DNA from: Gammaproteobacteria bacterium
GTDB lineage: Bacteria > Pseudomonadota > Gammaproteobacteria > Thiohalospirales > Thiohalospiraceae
Assembly (NCBI GenBank): GCA_015490535.1
Contig: WFXP01000053.1
Span: forward strand, 1 to 38,338
Reading direction: 5' to 3'
Length of the DNA stretch: 38,338 nucleotides
In this document: one piece after another, positions 29,285 to 38,205 of the stretch
How positions within the stretch are numbered: position 1 is the stretch's first letter
Layout of the letters: every line of letters begins with the position of its first letter
Notes under the pieces: generated by a model
The model's database searches: none
Seen by the model: only the letters and a program-made list of their open reading frames with translations
Told to the model about the DNA's origin: nothing
Translations under genes and position numbers: made by a program

Positions 29285-31504
29285 ATGTCCGAACCGTCAG
29301 TTCTGCGCATCGCCATACCCTCTCCGCTGCGGCGCAGCTTCGACTATCTGCCGCCGGAGGCGGAGAACCCGAGGCCGGTACCCGGCGTCCGCGTCCAGGT
29401 TCCGTTTGGCAACCGGGTGGTGATCGGGATTCTGCTGGAGATGGCCGCAGGCAGTTTGATTGCGCCCCGGCGGTTGCGGCGCGCCATCCGGATACTGGAC
29501 CAAGAACCGGTGCTGCCACCGGATCTCATGGCCCTGCTGCGCTGGGGAAGCGAATACTACCACCACCCCATAGGGGAGGTGCTCCAGGGGGCGCTTCCGG
29601 CCCAGCTGCGCACGGGGGCGGCGGCACGGCTCCGCCCCGACACCATATGGCGGCTGACCGAAAAGGGTCTTGCAACCCAGCCCCGGGAGCTGGCCCGGGC
29701 CCCTCGCCAGGCGGAGCTGCTGGAGCTGCTGCGGGAGCACTCCGCTGGACTCTCCCCCGCCCGGCTGGAACGGCAGCACTGCAACTGGCGCCCGGCCATG
29801 CTGCGGCTGAAAGAGAAGGGGCTGGTGGAGGCCTGCGAGATCACGCCGCCTCCCGTGATGGCGCCCGTCACCACCGCCGGGCGGGGGAACCCCCCAGCCC
29901 TCAATCGCGCCCAGCAGAACGCGGTGGACAGGCTGCTGGAGAGCGCCACCGGCTTCTCGGTTACCCTGCTGGAGGGTGTCACGGGCAGCGGCAAGACCGA
30001 GGTCTACCTGCGCATCGTGGAGCGGATTATTGCCACCGGCCGCCAGGCGCTGATCCTGGTCCCGGAGATAGGCCTCACCCCGCAGCTGCTGGAGCGCTTC
30101 GCGCGGCGCTTCCCCGGAAGGGCGACAGTGCAGCTGCACTCGGCCCTCCCGGACCGGGAGCGTCTCGCCGCCTGGCTGGCGGCCCGTGACGGCACGGCGC
30201 CGATCATCATCGGCACCCGCTCCGCCCTGTTCACCCCCCTGAAGAATCCCGGGCTGATCATCCTCGACGAGGAGCACGATCCCTCCTTCAAGCAGCAGGA
30301 GGGGTTCCGCTACTCCACGCGCGACATGGCGATAGTACGGGCGCGCAACGCCGGGATCCCAATCCTGCTGGGCAGCGCCACACCCTCCTTGGAGAGCCTC
30401 CACAACGCCGCCCGCCGGCGCTACCGCCACCTGCTCCTCCCGGAGCGGGCCGGGGCAGCCGGCAGCCCGGAGTTCCGCCTGCTGGATCTGCGCCGCCAGC
30501 CCATGCAGGAGGGGATCTCCTTCAAGCTGATGGAGATCATGGAGGAGCACCTGCAGCGTGGCGGGCAGGTGCTGCTGTTTCTCAACCGGCGGGGCTACGC
30601 CCCCACCCTGCTGTGCCACGAGTGCGGCTGGGTGGGCCGCTGCCACCGCTGTGACGCCCACCTCACCCTGCACCAGCGGCAGCAGTGCCTGCGCTGCCAC
30701 CACTGCGGCCGGGAGCAGCCGCTGGACAGCCAGTGCCCGGAGTGCGGCAGCCTCGATCTGCGCGCCCTGGGAGCGGGAACCGAGCGCATCGAAACGGTGC
30801 TGCAGGAGCGCTTTCCGGAGTTCAGCATGGCGCGTCTGGATCGTGACAGCACGAGCCGCAAGGGGAGCATGCAGCGGCTGCTGGGGGAGATCCGCGCGGG
30901 CCAGCGGCGCATCCTGATCGGCACCCAGATGCTCACCAAGGGCCACCACTTCCCGGATGTCTCACTGGTGGGGATCCTGGATGGGGATCAGGGTCTGTTC
31001 AGCGCCGACTTCCGCGCCTCCGAGCGCATGAGCCAGCTCATCGTCCAGGTGGCGGGACGGGCCGGGCGGGCGGAGCGCCCCGGCCAGGTGGTGATCCAGA
31101 CCCACCATCCGGAGCACCCCCTGCTGCAACAGCTCATCACCGAGGGCTACTCCGGCTTCGCCCGCAGCGCGCTGGAGGAGCGCCGCAGCGCCGAACTCCC
31201 TCCCTACCGGTTCCTGGCGCTGCTGCGCGCCGAGGCCACCGGGCGGGACTTGCCGCTGCAGTTTCTGCAGGAAGCGCACCGGCAGGCCGGCCGGATGGAG
31301 ATGGACGGCGTCACCCTGTGGCAGCCGGTGCCTGCCCCCATGGAGCGAAGGGCCGGACGTTACCGGGCGCAGCTGCTGCTGCAATCCGCAAGCCGGGGTG
31401 CACTGCACCGGCTGCTGGACCAACTGCTCCCCCTGCTGGAGGAGAGCAGGAGCGGTCGCAGGGTGCGCTGGTCGCTGGATGTGGATCCGGTGGATCTGTA
31501 TTGA
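29285..31504 (+). CDS. priA: PriA, primosomal replication-restart helicase
   Basis: A 739-residue 3'-to-5' DNA helicase that reloads the replisome at stalled forks. N-terminal 3'BD and winged-helix regions (about 1-200) are followed by Walker A GVTGSGKTEVY (Lys237), Walker B DEEHD (Asp328-His331), GSATPSLES, and a zinc-binding insert with eight cysteines (CHECGWVGRCHRC through CPECGS). Motifs GTQMLTKGHHFPDVSLVG and QVAGRAGRAERPGQV complete the helicase core. Length matches E. coli PriA (732). The TGA stop lies inside the 7-bp repeat flanking palindromic element B, which directly follows. The ribosome site is weak. Confidence 0.98.
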   Translation: MSEPSVLRIAIPSPLRRSFDYLPPEAENPRPVPGVRVQVPFGNRVVIGILLEMAAGSLIAPRRLRRAIRILDQEPVLPPDLMALLRWGSEYYHHPIGEVLQGALPAQLRTGAAARLRPDTIWRLTEKGLATQPRELARAPRQAELLELLREHSAGLSPARLERQHCNWRPAMLRLKEKGLVEACEITPPPVMAPVTTAGRGNPPALNRAQQNAVDRLLESATGFSVTLLEGVTGSGKTEVYLRIVERIIATGRQALILVPEIGLTPQLLERFARRFPGRATVQLHSALPDRERLAAWLAARDGTAPIIIGTRSALFTPLKNPGLIILDEEHDPSFKQQEGFRYSTRDMAIVRARNAGIPILLGSATPSLESLHNAARRRYRHLLLPERAGAAGSPEFRLLDLRRQPMQEGISFKLMEIMEEHLQRGGQVLLFLNRRGYAPTLLCHECGWVGRCHRCDAHLTLHQRQQCLRCHHCGREQPLDSQCPECGSLDLRALGAGTERIETVLQERFPEFSMARLDRDSTSRKGSMQRLLGEIRAGQRRILIGTQMLTKGHHFPDVSLVGILDGDQGLFSADFRASERMSQLIVQVAGRAGRAERPGQVVIQTHHPEHPLLQQLITEGYSGFARSALEERRSAELPPYRFLALLRAEATGRDLPLQFLQEAHRQAGRMEMDGVTLWQPVPAPMERRAGRYRAQLLLQSASRGALHRLLDQLLPLLEESRSGRRVRWSLDVDPVDLY

Positions 31505-31507
31505 AAC

Positions 31508-31778
31508 GGGTTCTTCCCCGAATCGTGTGGGTGAAATGGTAAATCATCCTTGACAGGCGGAATGCACGCCGGAAGATGGTCGGCAGAAGGGGATTGGGGA
31601 GATTTTGGGATAACCGCACCGGTTGCAAGTTGCGCAGGTAGTGGATATCCGCCGGTCCCCAGCCAGACAGCCCCAATCCCCTCATGGTTGCCGAGTATGT
31701 GGCGTGCATTCCGCCTGTCAAGGACGGAGCCGCTACGCGGTGATTTACCATTTCACCCCCGCGATTCGGGGAATAACC
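31508..31778. mobile_element. Palindromic MITE-like element, family 1, copy B
   Basis: A 271-bp non-coding element between priA and argS. It has outer arms beginning GGTTCTTCCCCGAATCG and the complement at the right end, the conserved CCTTGACAGGCGG inner arms, and the extra CCGCGTAGCGG block on the right arm. TTGAAAC flanks both sides (31501-31507 and 31779-31785), a probable 7-bp target duplication that includes the priA stop codon. The structure should fold into a very long RNA hairpin and may end priA transcription. Confidence 0.82.
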
Positions 31779-31786
31779 TTGAAACA

Positions 31787-31815
31787 TTGAGTTGTCCTCC
31801 CCAAGCGGGGATAAT
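31787..31815 (+). promoter_or_regulatory. Candidate argS promoter next to element B
   Basis: TTGAGT (31787-31792), 17-bp spacer, GATAAT (31810-31815), 21 bp before the argS ATG. It begins 2 bp outside the target duplication of element B, so argS probably has its own promoter despite the insertion. Confidence 0.5.
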
Positions 31816-31836
31816 GATCGTTTTGCCGGGAACCCC

Positions 31837-33594
31837 ATGAAACACCACCTGCAACAGCTGATCGGCTCTGCGCTCACGGCCCTGCAGAGGGACGGGCAAC
31901 TCCCTGCGCGCAGTTCTCCGGAGATTCATATCGAGCGCAGCCGCGACGCCGGCCACGGCGATTTCGCTTGCAACATCGCCCTCGCCCTGGCGAGGGAGGC
32001 GCGCTGCAAACCGCGCCAGCTGGCAGAGCTGCTGGTGGAGGCGCTGCCGCCATCGGAGCTGGTGGAGAAAGTGGAGATCGCCGGCCCCGGCTTCATAAAC
32101 TTCTTCCTGACCGCGGCCGCCTTCCAGAACGTGGTGCGCGAGGTGCTGGAGGCCGGCGAGGCCTACGGACGCTCCACCATTGGCTCCGACCAGCGGGTGC
32201 AGGTGGAGTTCGTCTCCGCCAACCCCACCGGCCCCCTGCATGTCGGGCACGGGCGCGGTGCCGCCTACGGCGCGGCGGTGGCGGACCTGCTGGCCGCGGC
32301 CGGTTTCCAGGTACATCGTGAATACTACGTGAACGACGCCGGGAGGCAGATGGAGATCCTCGCCACCAGCGTCTGGCTGCGCTACCTGGAGCGCTGCGGC
32401 GAGAGCTTCACCTTTCCCAGCAACGGCTACCGGGGAGAGTACATCTACACCATCGCCGGAGAGCTGGAGCGGGAGCACGGCACCGGGCTGTGCCGCAGCG
32501 CCGCCTCCCTGTTCAGCGGCATCCCCGCGGACGAGCCGGAGGGCGGGGACAAGGAGCGGCACATCGACGCCCTCATCGAGCGCAGCCGTGACCTGCTGGG
32601 AAACGGCTACGAAACCGTGTTGCAGACCGCCCTCAACCACATAGTGAGCGAGATCCGCGGGGATCTGGAGCAGTTCGGCGTGGTTTACGAGGAGTGGTTC
32701 TCGGAGCGCTCCCTGACCGAATCGGGAGCAGTGGCGCGGGTAATCGAACGCCTGCAGCAGGAGGGCCACCTGTACGAAAAGGGGGGCGCCCTCTGGTTCC
32801 GCTCCTCGCAGTTCGGTGACGAGAAGGATCGGGTGGTGGTGAGGGAGAACGGCCAGCCCACCTATTTCGCCTCCGACATCGCCTACCACGCGGACAAGAT
32901 GGAGCGCGGCTTCGCGCGGGTAATCGATGTCTGGGGCGCCGATCACCACGGCTATGTACCGCGCATCAGGGCAGCCCTGGAAGCGCTCGGCTACGACAGC
33001 CGGCGGCTGGATGTGCTGCTGGTGCAGTTCGCCAACCTGTACCGCGACGGCAAGCGGATCCCCATGTCCACCCGCTCCGGATCGTTCGTGACCCTGCGCG
33101 AGCTGCGCGAGGAGGTGGGCAACGACGCGGCGCGCTTCTTCTACGTGATGCGCCGCTGCGAGCAGCACATGGATTTCGATCTGGAGCTGGCCAAGTCACA
33201 GAGCAACGACAACCCGGTCTATTACGTACAGTATGCCCACGCCCGGGTATGCAGCGTGCTGCGCCAGCTGGAGGAGAAGCAGCTGAGCCACGACCGATCC
33301 GCCGGCCTGGAGCAGCTTGATCTGCTGACGGAGAGACACGAACAGAAACTGCTGCGCAGCCTCTCCCGCTACCCGGAGGTGGTGGAATCGGCCGCACTGG
33401 GCCATGAGCCACACCTGCTGACCCACTACCTGCGCGAGCTGGCCACCGATTTCCATACCTACTACAACGCCCACCAGTTTCTGGTGGAGAGCGCGGGGCT
33501 GCGTGATGCGCGCCTCTGCCTCATCCTCGCGGTGCGCCAGGTGGTAGCCAATGGTCTCGGCCTGCTGGGGGTCTCCGCCCCGGAGAGGATGTAG
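31837..33594 (+). CDS. argS: Arginyl-tRNA synthetase
   Basis: A 585-residue class I synthetase that charges tRNA-Arg. It shows the N-terminal additional domain, the HIGH-type motif as [11 protein letters not shown] after SANPTGP, the ArgRS-type [14 protein letters not shown] in the KMSKS position, and a C-terminal helical anticodon-binding domain ending in [17 protein letters not shown] start at ATG 31837 because homologues begin with MK(x)nL-type sequence; the earlier in-frame ATG at 31792 falls in the promoter region. Only GGGAA precedes it as a ribosome site. It is followed after 4 bp by the SPOR gene, an order common in gammaproteobacteria. Confidence 0.97.
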   Translation: MKHHLQQLIGSALTALQRDGQLPARSSPEIHIERSRDAGHGDFACNIALALAREARCKPRQLAELLVEALPPSELVEKVEIAGPGFINFFLTAAAFQNVVREVLEAGEAYGRSTIGSDQRVQVEFVSANPTGPLHVGHGRGAAYGAAVADLLAAAGFQVHREYYVNDAGRQMEILATSVWLRYLERCGESFTFPSNGYRGEYIYTIAGELEREHGTGLCRSAASLFSGIPADEPEGGDKERHIDALIERSRDLLGNGYETVLQTALNHIVSEIRGDLEQFGVVYEEWFSERSLTESGAVARVIERLQQEGHLYEKGGALWFRSSQFGDEKDRVVVRENGQPTYFASDIAYHADKMERGFARVIDVWGADHHGYVPRIRAALEALGYDSRRLDVLLVQFANLYRDGKRIPMSTRSGSFVTLRELREEVGNDAARFFYVMRRCEQHMDFDLELAKSQSNDNPVYYVQYAHARVCSVLRQLEEKQLSHDRSAGLEQLDLLTERHEQKLLRSLSRYPEVVESAALGHEPHLLTHYLRELATDFHTYYNAHQFLVESAGLRDARLCLILAVRQVVANGLGLLGVSAPERM

Positions 33595-33598
33595 CGCC

Positions 33599-34159
33599 AT
33601 GGCCAAAAGGACGGGAAACGACAGGTCGACGGCGCCGGGCTGGGTCTGGCTGCTGGCCGGCCTGGTGGCGGGGCTGTTCGTGGCCTTTCTGGTCTATCTG
33701 CAGGGACAGGAGCCGCGCCAACCCGACCTGCCACCGCCGGCGCGGCAGGAGACCCGGACCGTGCCGGCGCAACAGCCTCCGGCCCGCCCCCGTTTCGACT
33801 TCTACACCATCCTGCCGGAGATGGAGATCCCGGTTCCCGAACCGGAGCCGGCCACCCGGCGACCGCCACCACGCACGGAAAGCAACCGGCGGCCACCCGC
33901 CGCACCCCCGGCGCCGATGACCACCGGCAGCTACGTGCTGCAGCTCGGCTCGTTCCGCAACCGTAACGACGCGGACCGGCTCAAGGCCCGCATCGCCATG
34001 CTCGGCTTCGAACCCCATATCCAGACCGTCAACATCAACGGCAGCGACTGGTACCGGGTGCGTATCGGTCCCTACCGCAACTCGGTACGCATCACCGAGG
34101 TGCGCCACCGCCTGCGCAGCAGCGGACTGGACGCCATGCTGCTCAAGCTGAAGGAGTGA
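33599..34159 (+). CDS. SPOR-domain membrane protein, FtsN-like
   Basis: A 186-residue bitopic membrane protein: a short basic cytoplasmic start (MAKRTGNDR), one membrane helix (WVWLLAGLVAGLFVAFLVYL, about 15-34), a proline-rich periplasmic linker (about 36-105) and a C-terminal SPOR domain (about 109-186) beginning SYVLQLGSFRNRNDADRLKA and including WYRVRIGPY. SPOR domains bind denuded septal peptidoglycan, and the argS-adjacent SPOR protein in gammaproteobacteria is often annotated as FtsN. The start is ATG 33599, 4 bp after the argS stop. An essential FtsN role is plausible but the juxtamembrane activation motif of E. coli FtsN is not obvious here, so I leave the symbol blank. Confidence 0.9.
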   Translation: MAKRTGNDRSTAPGWVWLLAGLVAGLFVAFLVYLQGQEPRQPDLPPPARQETRTVPAQQPPARPRFDFYTILPEMEIPVPEPEPATRRPPPRTESNRRPPAAPPAPMTTGSYVLQLGSFRNRNDADRLKARIAMLGFEPHIQTVNINGSDWYRVRIGPYRNSVRITEVRHRLRSSGLDAMLLKLKE

Positions 34160-34338
34160 GCATGATGTTGACCCGGCAACAAATATCGTATTCAGATATT
34201 CAGGAACCGGCCGGAACCCCTGACAATCCGATTTCGAGAGAGAAGCTGTCGCATGCCGGTCTGCTGCCGGTGTCGGCAAGAATTGCCGGCGGGAGGCTCC
34301 GGCGGCGTTTTGCCACCTTGCAGCAGCGGCGGCTGAAC

Positions 34339-34848
34339 ATGATGGATATTGCTACCAGCTTGATACCGAAGACGGCGCCGGCGCTCCTCGCTCTGCTTGT
34401 GGCAAGCGGTGCCGCGGCACAACCCTATGTGGACGCGCAGTTGGCGCTGGGCAAACCCACCGGCTTCGGCACCGGCCTGGAGGCGCTGGTGTCCACCGGC
34501 ATACCGGTGGCCCAACGCAAGAACCTGTTCCTCGAAGCGGAGCTGGCCACCACCCTGATGGCCCCGCAGAAGGACTCCAGCGGAATCTCCCACTCAAGTC
34601 TGGGCGGCTACGGAATCTATCGGCGAATGATGGATGAACGGCTCGCCCTGCACGGCAAGGTGGGAATGCTCTACCAGTACAGCGTTCCGGAGCGGGGCGA
34701 CATCCAGCGCGGATTGGGGATCGCCGTAGGTGTCGGCGCCACCATCCGCCGCGACCGCGCCATCAGCTATCTGATAGAGGGGGTAGCGGTTCAGGGCACC
34801 CTGGATCTGTTCCGGATCTCCGCCGGGATCCGCTACCTGTTCCGCTAG
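34339..34848 (+). CDS. Small predicted outer-membrane beta-barrel protein
   Basis: A 169-residue protein of unrecognised family. A signal-peptide-like start (PALLALLVASGAAA, cleavage near residue 29) precedes alternating-hydrophobicity strands (YVDAQLALGK, LFLEAELATTL, SLGGYGIYRRM, LALHGKVGMLYQY, LGIAVGVGATI, SYLIEGVAV, LFRISAGIRYLFR) ending in Phe-Arg. This looks like an eight-strand OmpA/porin-like barrel. The start is uncertain: an in-frame ATG at 34156 overlaps the previous stop but adds 61 residues that hide the signal peptide. The 180-bp gap after the SPOR gene contains CGGCAA-GAA-TTGCCG, a small hairpin. The TAG stop lies within a CTAG that forms the edge of a family-2 repeat end. Confidence 0.7.
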   Translation: MMDIATSLIPKTAPALLALLVASGAAAQPYVDAQLALGKPTGFGTGLEALVSTGIPVAQRKNLFLEAELATTLMAPQKDSSGISHSSLGGYGIYRRMMDERLALHGKVGMLYQYSVPERGDIQRGLGIAVGVGATIRRDRAISYLIEGVAVQGTLDLFRISAGIRYLFR

Positions 34849-35166
34849 CACTCTTTCAAAGTACTGGTTCTTCCCCGAATCGTGTGGGCAAAATGGTAAA
34901 TCACCGCGTAGCGGCTCCGTCCTTGACAGGCGGAATGCACGCCACATACTCGGTAACCATGAGGGGATTGGGGCTGTCTGGCTGGGGGCAAGCGGATATC
35001 CACTACCCGCGCAAATTGCAACTGGTGCGGCTATCCCAAAGTGTCCCCAATCCCCTTCTGCCGACCATTTTCTGGCGTGCATTCCGCCTGTCAAGGATGA
35101 TTTACCATTTTGCCCACACGATTTGAGGAAGAACTCCCTAATTTATTACCTTGTAAAGAGTACTAG
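34845..35166. mobile_element. Family-2 palindromic element ends interrupted by family-1 copy C
   Basis: The left end CTAG-CACTCTTTCAA (34845-34859) and the right end at 35142-35166 (TTATTACCTTGTAAAGAGTA-CTAG) are inverted copies of the family-2 terminal sequence seen intact in the adjacent element. Between them lies family-1 copy C. The simplest reading is that a family-1 element inserted into an older family-2 element, leaving about 17 and 27 bp of it. The right CTAG is shared with the next element, making a perfect 20-bp palindrome AAAGAGTACTAGTACTCTTT at 35155-35174. Confidence 0.6.
34866..35135. mobile_element. Palindromic MITE-like element, family 1, copy C
   Basis: A 270-bp element with outer arms GGTTCTTCCCCGAATCG and complement, the CCGCGTAGCGG block on the left arm, and a core in reverse orientation to copy B. 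No convincing target duplication flanks it. It lies inside the remnants of a family-2 element, 17 bp after the barrel-gene stop. Confidence 0.8.
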
Positions 35167-35429
35167 TACTCTTTCAAGGTGATAACTTGGGATGCAGCCG
35201 GTCAGGAAGCGGTTAGCTGCTAGGCGCGCGACCGCAGGACTAGCCATAGCTAATTCAAGGGAGCGCAACACCGCAGATGACCGCTTCCTGGCCGGCCCGA
35301 AGGGAGCTTCCCAAACCGGCCAATGCTGCGTTGCACTCCTTGGAAAGGGCATGCCATTCCCTGCGGACTGCGCCTTGCCTTGGCCGGTTTGGGAAGCTCT
35401 GCATCCCAAGTTATCACCTTGAAAGAGTA
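35167..35429. mobile_element. Family-2 palindromic element, intact copy, flanked by CTAG
   Basis: A 263-bp non-coding element. Its ends are identical inverted repeats of 31 bp (35167-35197 and 35399-35429), starting TACTCTTTCAAGGTGATAAC. Both sides carry CTAG (35163-35166 and 35430-35433), which may be a 4-bp target duplication. Inside are two further hairpins: CCGGTCAGGAAGCGGT with its near-complement (about 35197-35214 and 35279-35297), and CTTCCCAAACCGGCCAA with its complement (about 35310-35326 and 35380-35396). The predicted structure is a multi-arm junction. The right CTAG supplies the TAG stop codon of speA. No transposase is present. Confidence 0.75.
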
Positions 35430-37346
35430 CTAGCCCGCGGGAACATCAGGACCGGCCACCGCCCCGCCCTGCAGGTAGGTGGAGCCCTCCAGACCGCGCT
35501 CCAGCTCGGCCAGGAGACGGTCACGCTCCGCATCGGGCAGATCCGCCACCCTGGCCCGATAGCTCTCCAGCAGATCCCCGGCCTGGAGGTCGATGTGCCG
35601 CAGCACCTCGCCGATCCGCTCCGCCGGTACCACATCCAGCAACCGGTGTCCGCCATCCCCGGTCAGCTCCACGCTGACCGTGGCGGTGGTGCCGAACAGG
35701 TTGTGACGATCCCCCAGGATCTCCTGGTAGGCGCCAGCCAGAAACAGCCCCAGCAGATAGGGCTCGCCGGGGCGGGGGGCGTGCAGCGGCAGGGTGCTCT
35801 CCGCCCCTCCGTGCTGGACATAGCTGTCGATACGGCCGTCCGAGTCACAGGTTATGTCACGCAGCACCGCGCGCTGCCGCGGCTGCTCATCGAGGCGATG
35901 CAGGGGAACCACCGGAAACAGCTGGTCGATGGCCCACACGTCGGGCAGGGACTGGAACAGGGAAAAGTTGCAGAAGTAGCGGTCGGCCAGCCTCTCCTCC
36001 AGCTCGTCGAGCACCTCGCGATGGGCGCGGGAGCTGCTGCTCAGCAGGGAGCGCAGGCGCCGGCATGTGGCGAAATAGAGCCGTTCGGCGCAGGCCCACT
36101 GCTCCAGGGTGAGCAGGCCGTGGATGTAGCGGGAACGGGCCTCGGAGAGGGCGTGCTGGGCGTCGTGCCACACCTCCAGCAGGGAGCGCTCGCTCTCCCC
36201 CTGCAACAGCGCCAGATTGCGCCCCATGATCCGGACGATATCCGGATCTCCCTCCCCCGGCGGGGGAGGCTGCTCCCCGTCCGGAACCCGCTCCACCGCG
36301 GCCACGTTGACCACCAGCACGGCGTGGTGGGCGGTGAGCGCGCGTCCCGACTCGGTGACGATCTCCGGGTGCGGCAGGCGGTTCTCGTCACAGCAGCGGC
36401 GCAGGGCCTGCACCACGTTGTTGGCGTACTCCTGGAGGGTGTAGTTCATGGAGCAGAAGCCGCGCGTGCGGCTGCCCTCGTAGTCCACCCCCAGGCCCCC
36501 GCCTACATCCACCACCGCGACCGGCACCCCCAGGCGGCGCAGCTCGGCGTAGTAACGCGCCCCCTCATCCACCCCGCGCTGGATATCGCGGATATTGGGG
36601 ATCTGGGAGCCCATGTGGAAATGGAGCAGCTGCAGGGCGTGCAGGGCGCCCGCGGCGCGCAGCCGCTCCACCATGCGCAGCAGCTGCGCCGGCGAGAGGC
36701 CGAACTTGGACTTCTCTCCGCCGGTGTTCTGCCACAGCCCCGAACCTATGGAGGCGAGCCGCACCCGGACCCCCAGCAGCGGCTCGATCCCCAGGGCGGC
36801 GGACTCCTCCAGCACCAGCTCCAGCTCCGAGGGCTTCTCGATCACCAGATGGACACGCAGCCCCAGCCGGTTTCCAATCAGCGCCAGACGGAGATAGCCG
36901 CGATCCTTGTAGCCGTTGCAGATCAGCATCGCGCCGCGGGGCGCGGCGGCCAGCGCCATCATCAGCTCGGGCTTGCTGCCGGCCTCCAGGCCCACACCGG
37001 GGCCGGAGGCAAGGATGGTCTCCACCACCCGGCGCTGCTGGTTTACCTTGACCGGATAGACCGGGGTGAAACCGCCGGCAAATCCCTCCGCCTGCATGGC
37101 CTGGCGGAAGGCGTCGCGCAGCCTGGAGATGCGGTCCTGCAGGATGTCGTCGAAACGCACCAGCACCGGGGGGGAGATCCCCTCCGCCTCCAGCTCGGAG
37201 ATCAGGGCATGGAGATCGACGCCGGGGTGGCGGCTCCCGCGCCGCGCATTGACCTGCAGGTGGCCGTGCCGGTTGATATCGAAATAGCCCTCTCCCCAGG
37301 AGGGGATGCTGTACAGCCGAAGCGCCTGCTGGATACTCCACTCCAT
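35430..37346 (-). CDS. speA: Biosynthetic arginine decarboxylase
   Basis: A 638-residue PLP-dependent fold-III decarboxylase converting arginine to agmatine, the first step of the agmatine route to putrescine. The N-terminus WSIQQALRLYSIPSWGEGYFDIN and PVYPVKVNQQ (PLP lysine) are typical, as are HFHMGSQIPN, VDVGGGLGVDYEGS and the C-terminal catalytic CDSDGRIDSYV. Length matches the family (about 630-660). The start lacks a clear ribosome site; it lies 24 bp after the hemerythrin gene, so co-transcription is likely. The TAG stop is formed by the CTAG edge of the family-2 palindromic element, so the original C-terminal end may have been altered slightly by the insertion. Confidence 0.96.
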   Translation of the reverse strand: MEWSIQQALRLYSIPSWGEGYFDINRHGHLQVNARRGSRHPGVDLHALISELEAEGISPPVLVRFDDILQDRISRLRDAFRQAMQAEGFAGGFTPVYPVKVNQQRRVVETILASGPGVGLEAGSKPELMMALAAAPRGAMLICNGYKDRGYLRLALIGNRLGLRVHLVIEKPSELELVLEESAALGIEPLLGVRVRLASIGSGLWQNTGGEKSKFGLSPAQLLRMVERLRAAGALHALQLLHFHMGSQIPNIRDIQRGVDEGARYYAELRRLGVPVAVVDVGGGLGVDYEGSRTRGFCSMNYTLQEYANNVVQALRRCCDENRLPHPEIVTESGRALTAHHAVLVVNVAAVERVPDGEQPPPPGEGDPDIVRIMGRNLALLQGESERSLLEVWHDAQHALSEARSRYIHGLLTLEQWACAERLYFATCRRLRSLLSSSSRAHREVLDELEERLADRYFCNFSLFQSLPDVWAIDQLFPVVPLHRLDEQPRQRAVLRDITCDSDGRIDSYVQHGGAESTLPLHAPRPGEPYLLGLFLAGAYQEILGDRHNLFGTTATVSVELTGDGGHRLLDVVPAERIGEVLRHIDLQAGDLLESYRARVADLPDAERDRLLAELERGLEGSTYLQGGAVAGPDVPAG

Positions 37347-37370
37347 GGCGGGGAGGCCGCCCCGGCGGCG

Positions 37371-37763
37371 TCAGCCGAGGGTGCGCTGGATATGTACGGC
37401 GGTAACGTAGTCCATGGTGTTGCGGTGCAGCACGAACCAGGCGGAGAGCTGCTCCCGGACATACTCCCGCGCCCCCTCGATGTCGTCCCGCTCCAGCTGC
37501 TCCAACACCTCCTCCAGCTCCGCCAGCACCCGCTCGTGCTCCGCCTTGTGGACCGCCGTGACCGGAAAGGCAGAGCGCTCCATGAGCTGCTCCTCCTCGG
37601 CGAAGTGCTCGCGGGTATGCTCCGCCAGCCTGGCGAACAGCCTGCGGAACTCCTCGGGGGGAGCATCCGGCAGCGCATTCAGCAGATCGACGAACTCCCG
37701 GTGCGCATTGTCGATGGCCGGAACCCCGACCACCAGCTCATCTGTCCACTCCACCAAGGGCAT
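37371..37763 (-). CDS. Bacteriohemerythrin
   Basis: A 130-residue four-helix diiron protein that binds oxygen reversibly. All seven expected ligands are present in family spacing: His21 (DNAHREF), His53 and Glu57 (HFAEEEQ), His72 and His76 (VHKAEHERV), and His113 with Asp118 (LHRNTMDYV). The N-terminal W6 and VGVPAIDNAH are also typical. GGAG lies 6 nt before the ATG. The protein has no fused signalling domain, so it probably serves oxygen storage, delivery or sensing in the cytoplasm. It is the first gene of a likely two-gene unit with speA; a functional connection to polyamine synthesis is not established. Confidence 0.95.
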   Translation of the reverse strand: MPLVEWTDELVVGVPAIDNAHREFVDLLNALPDAPPEEFRRLFARLAEHTREHFAEEEQLMERSAFPVTAVHKAEHERVLAELEEVLEQLERDDIEGAREYVREQLSAWFVLHRNTMDYVTAVHIQRTLG

Positions 37764-37793
37764 CTACTTCTCCGTTCGAACGATTCCGGACAC

Positions 37794-37799
37794 ATTATA
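37794..37799 (-). promoter_or_regulatory. Candidate -10 element for the hemerythrin-speA unit
   Basis: Minus strand TATAAT (37799-37794) inside the AT run ATATATATAAT, 30 nt before the ATG. The only -35-like hexamers (TTGGAG at 37818-37813) are poorly spaced at 13 bp, so this promoter may need an activator. Confidence 0.35.
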
Positions 37800-37886
37800 T
37801 ATATGATCCCGACTCCAAGTATATCGGTTCCGGCTGCCCTATGCGCCCCCTCGCAAGGCGTAGCGAGTTGAATCCGCGAGGTAATA

Positions 37887-37923
37887 AATCAGGATTCAGT
37901 TGAAGGGACGCTGAATCCTGATT
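37887..37923. repeat. Perfect 13-bp inverted repeat
   Basis: AATCAGGATTCAG (37887-37899) and CTGAATCCTGATT (37911-37923) form a perfect hairpin with an 11-nt loop. It directly abuts the left tip of family-1 copy D. It may be a terminator for hisC read on the minus strand or a remnant of another repeat. Confidence 0.6.
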
Positions 37924-38179
37924 GGATCTTCCTCAAATCGTGTGGGTGAAATGGTAAATCACCGCGTAGCGGCTCCGTCCTTGACAGGCAGAATGCACGC
38001 CACATACTCGGTAGCCAGGAGGGGATTGGGGCTGTCTGGCCGGGAACTGGCGGATATCCACTGCAACTGGTTCGGCTATCCCAAACTCTCCCCAATCCCC
38101 TTCTGCCGACCATCTTCCGGCGTGCATTCTGCCTGTCAAGGATGATTTACCATTTCACCCACACGATTCGAGGAAGACC
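37924..38179. mobile_element. Palindromic MITE-like element, family 1, copy D
   Basis: A 256-bp copy between hemerythrin and hisC, with arms beginning GGATCTTCCTCAAATCG and complement. It has the CCGCGTAGCGG block on the left arm and a core 14 bp shorter than in copy C. Flanks TCCTGATT (left) and TCCTATT (right) may be a decayed target duplication. The surrounding sequence (GAGGTAATAAATCAGG on the left, CCTATTACCTTGATAG on the right) resembles the inner part of family-2 ends, so this copy too may sit in a family-2 remnant. It lies 26 bp after the hisC stop. Confidence 0.78.
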
Positions 38180-38205
38180 TTCCTATTACCTTGATAGTTA
38201 TACGG

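Noticed and set aside
34884-35126. Open frames within the palindromic elements (also in 7938-8507, 31311-31877 and 37933-38139)
   Set aside because: The same short peptide appears from both strands only because the DNA is palindromic. No start signals or family similarity; the elements are non-coding.
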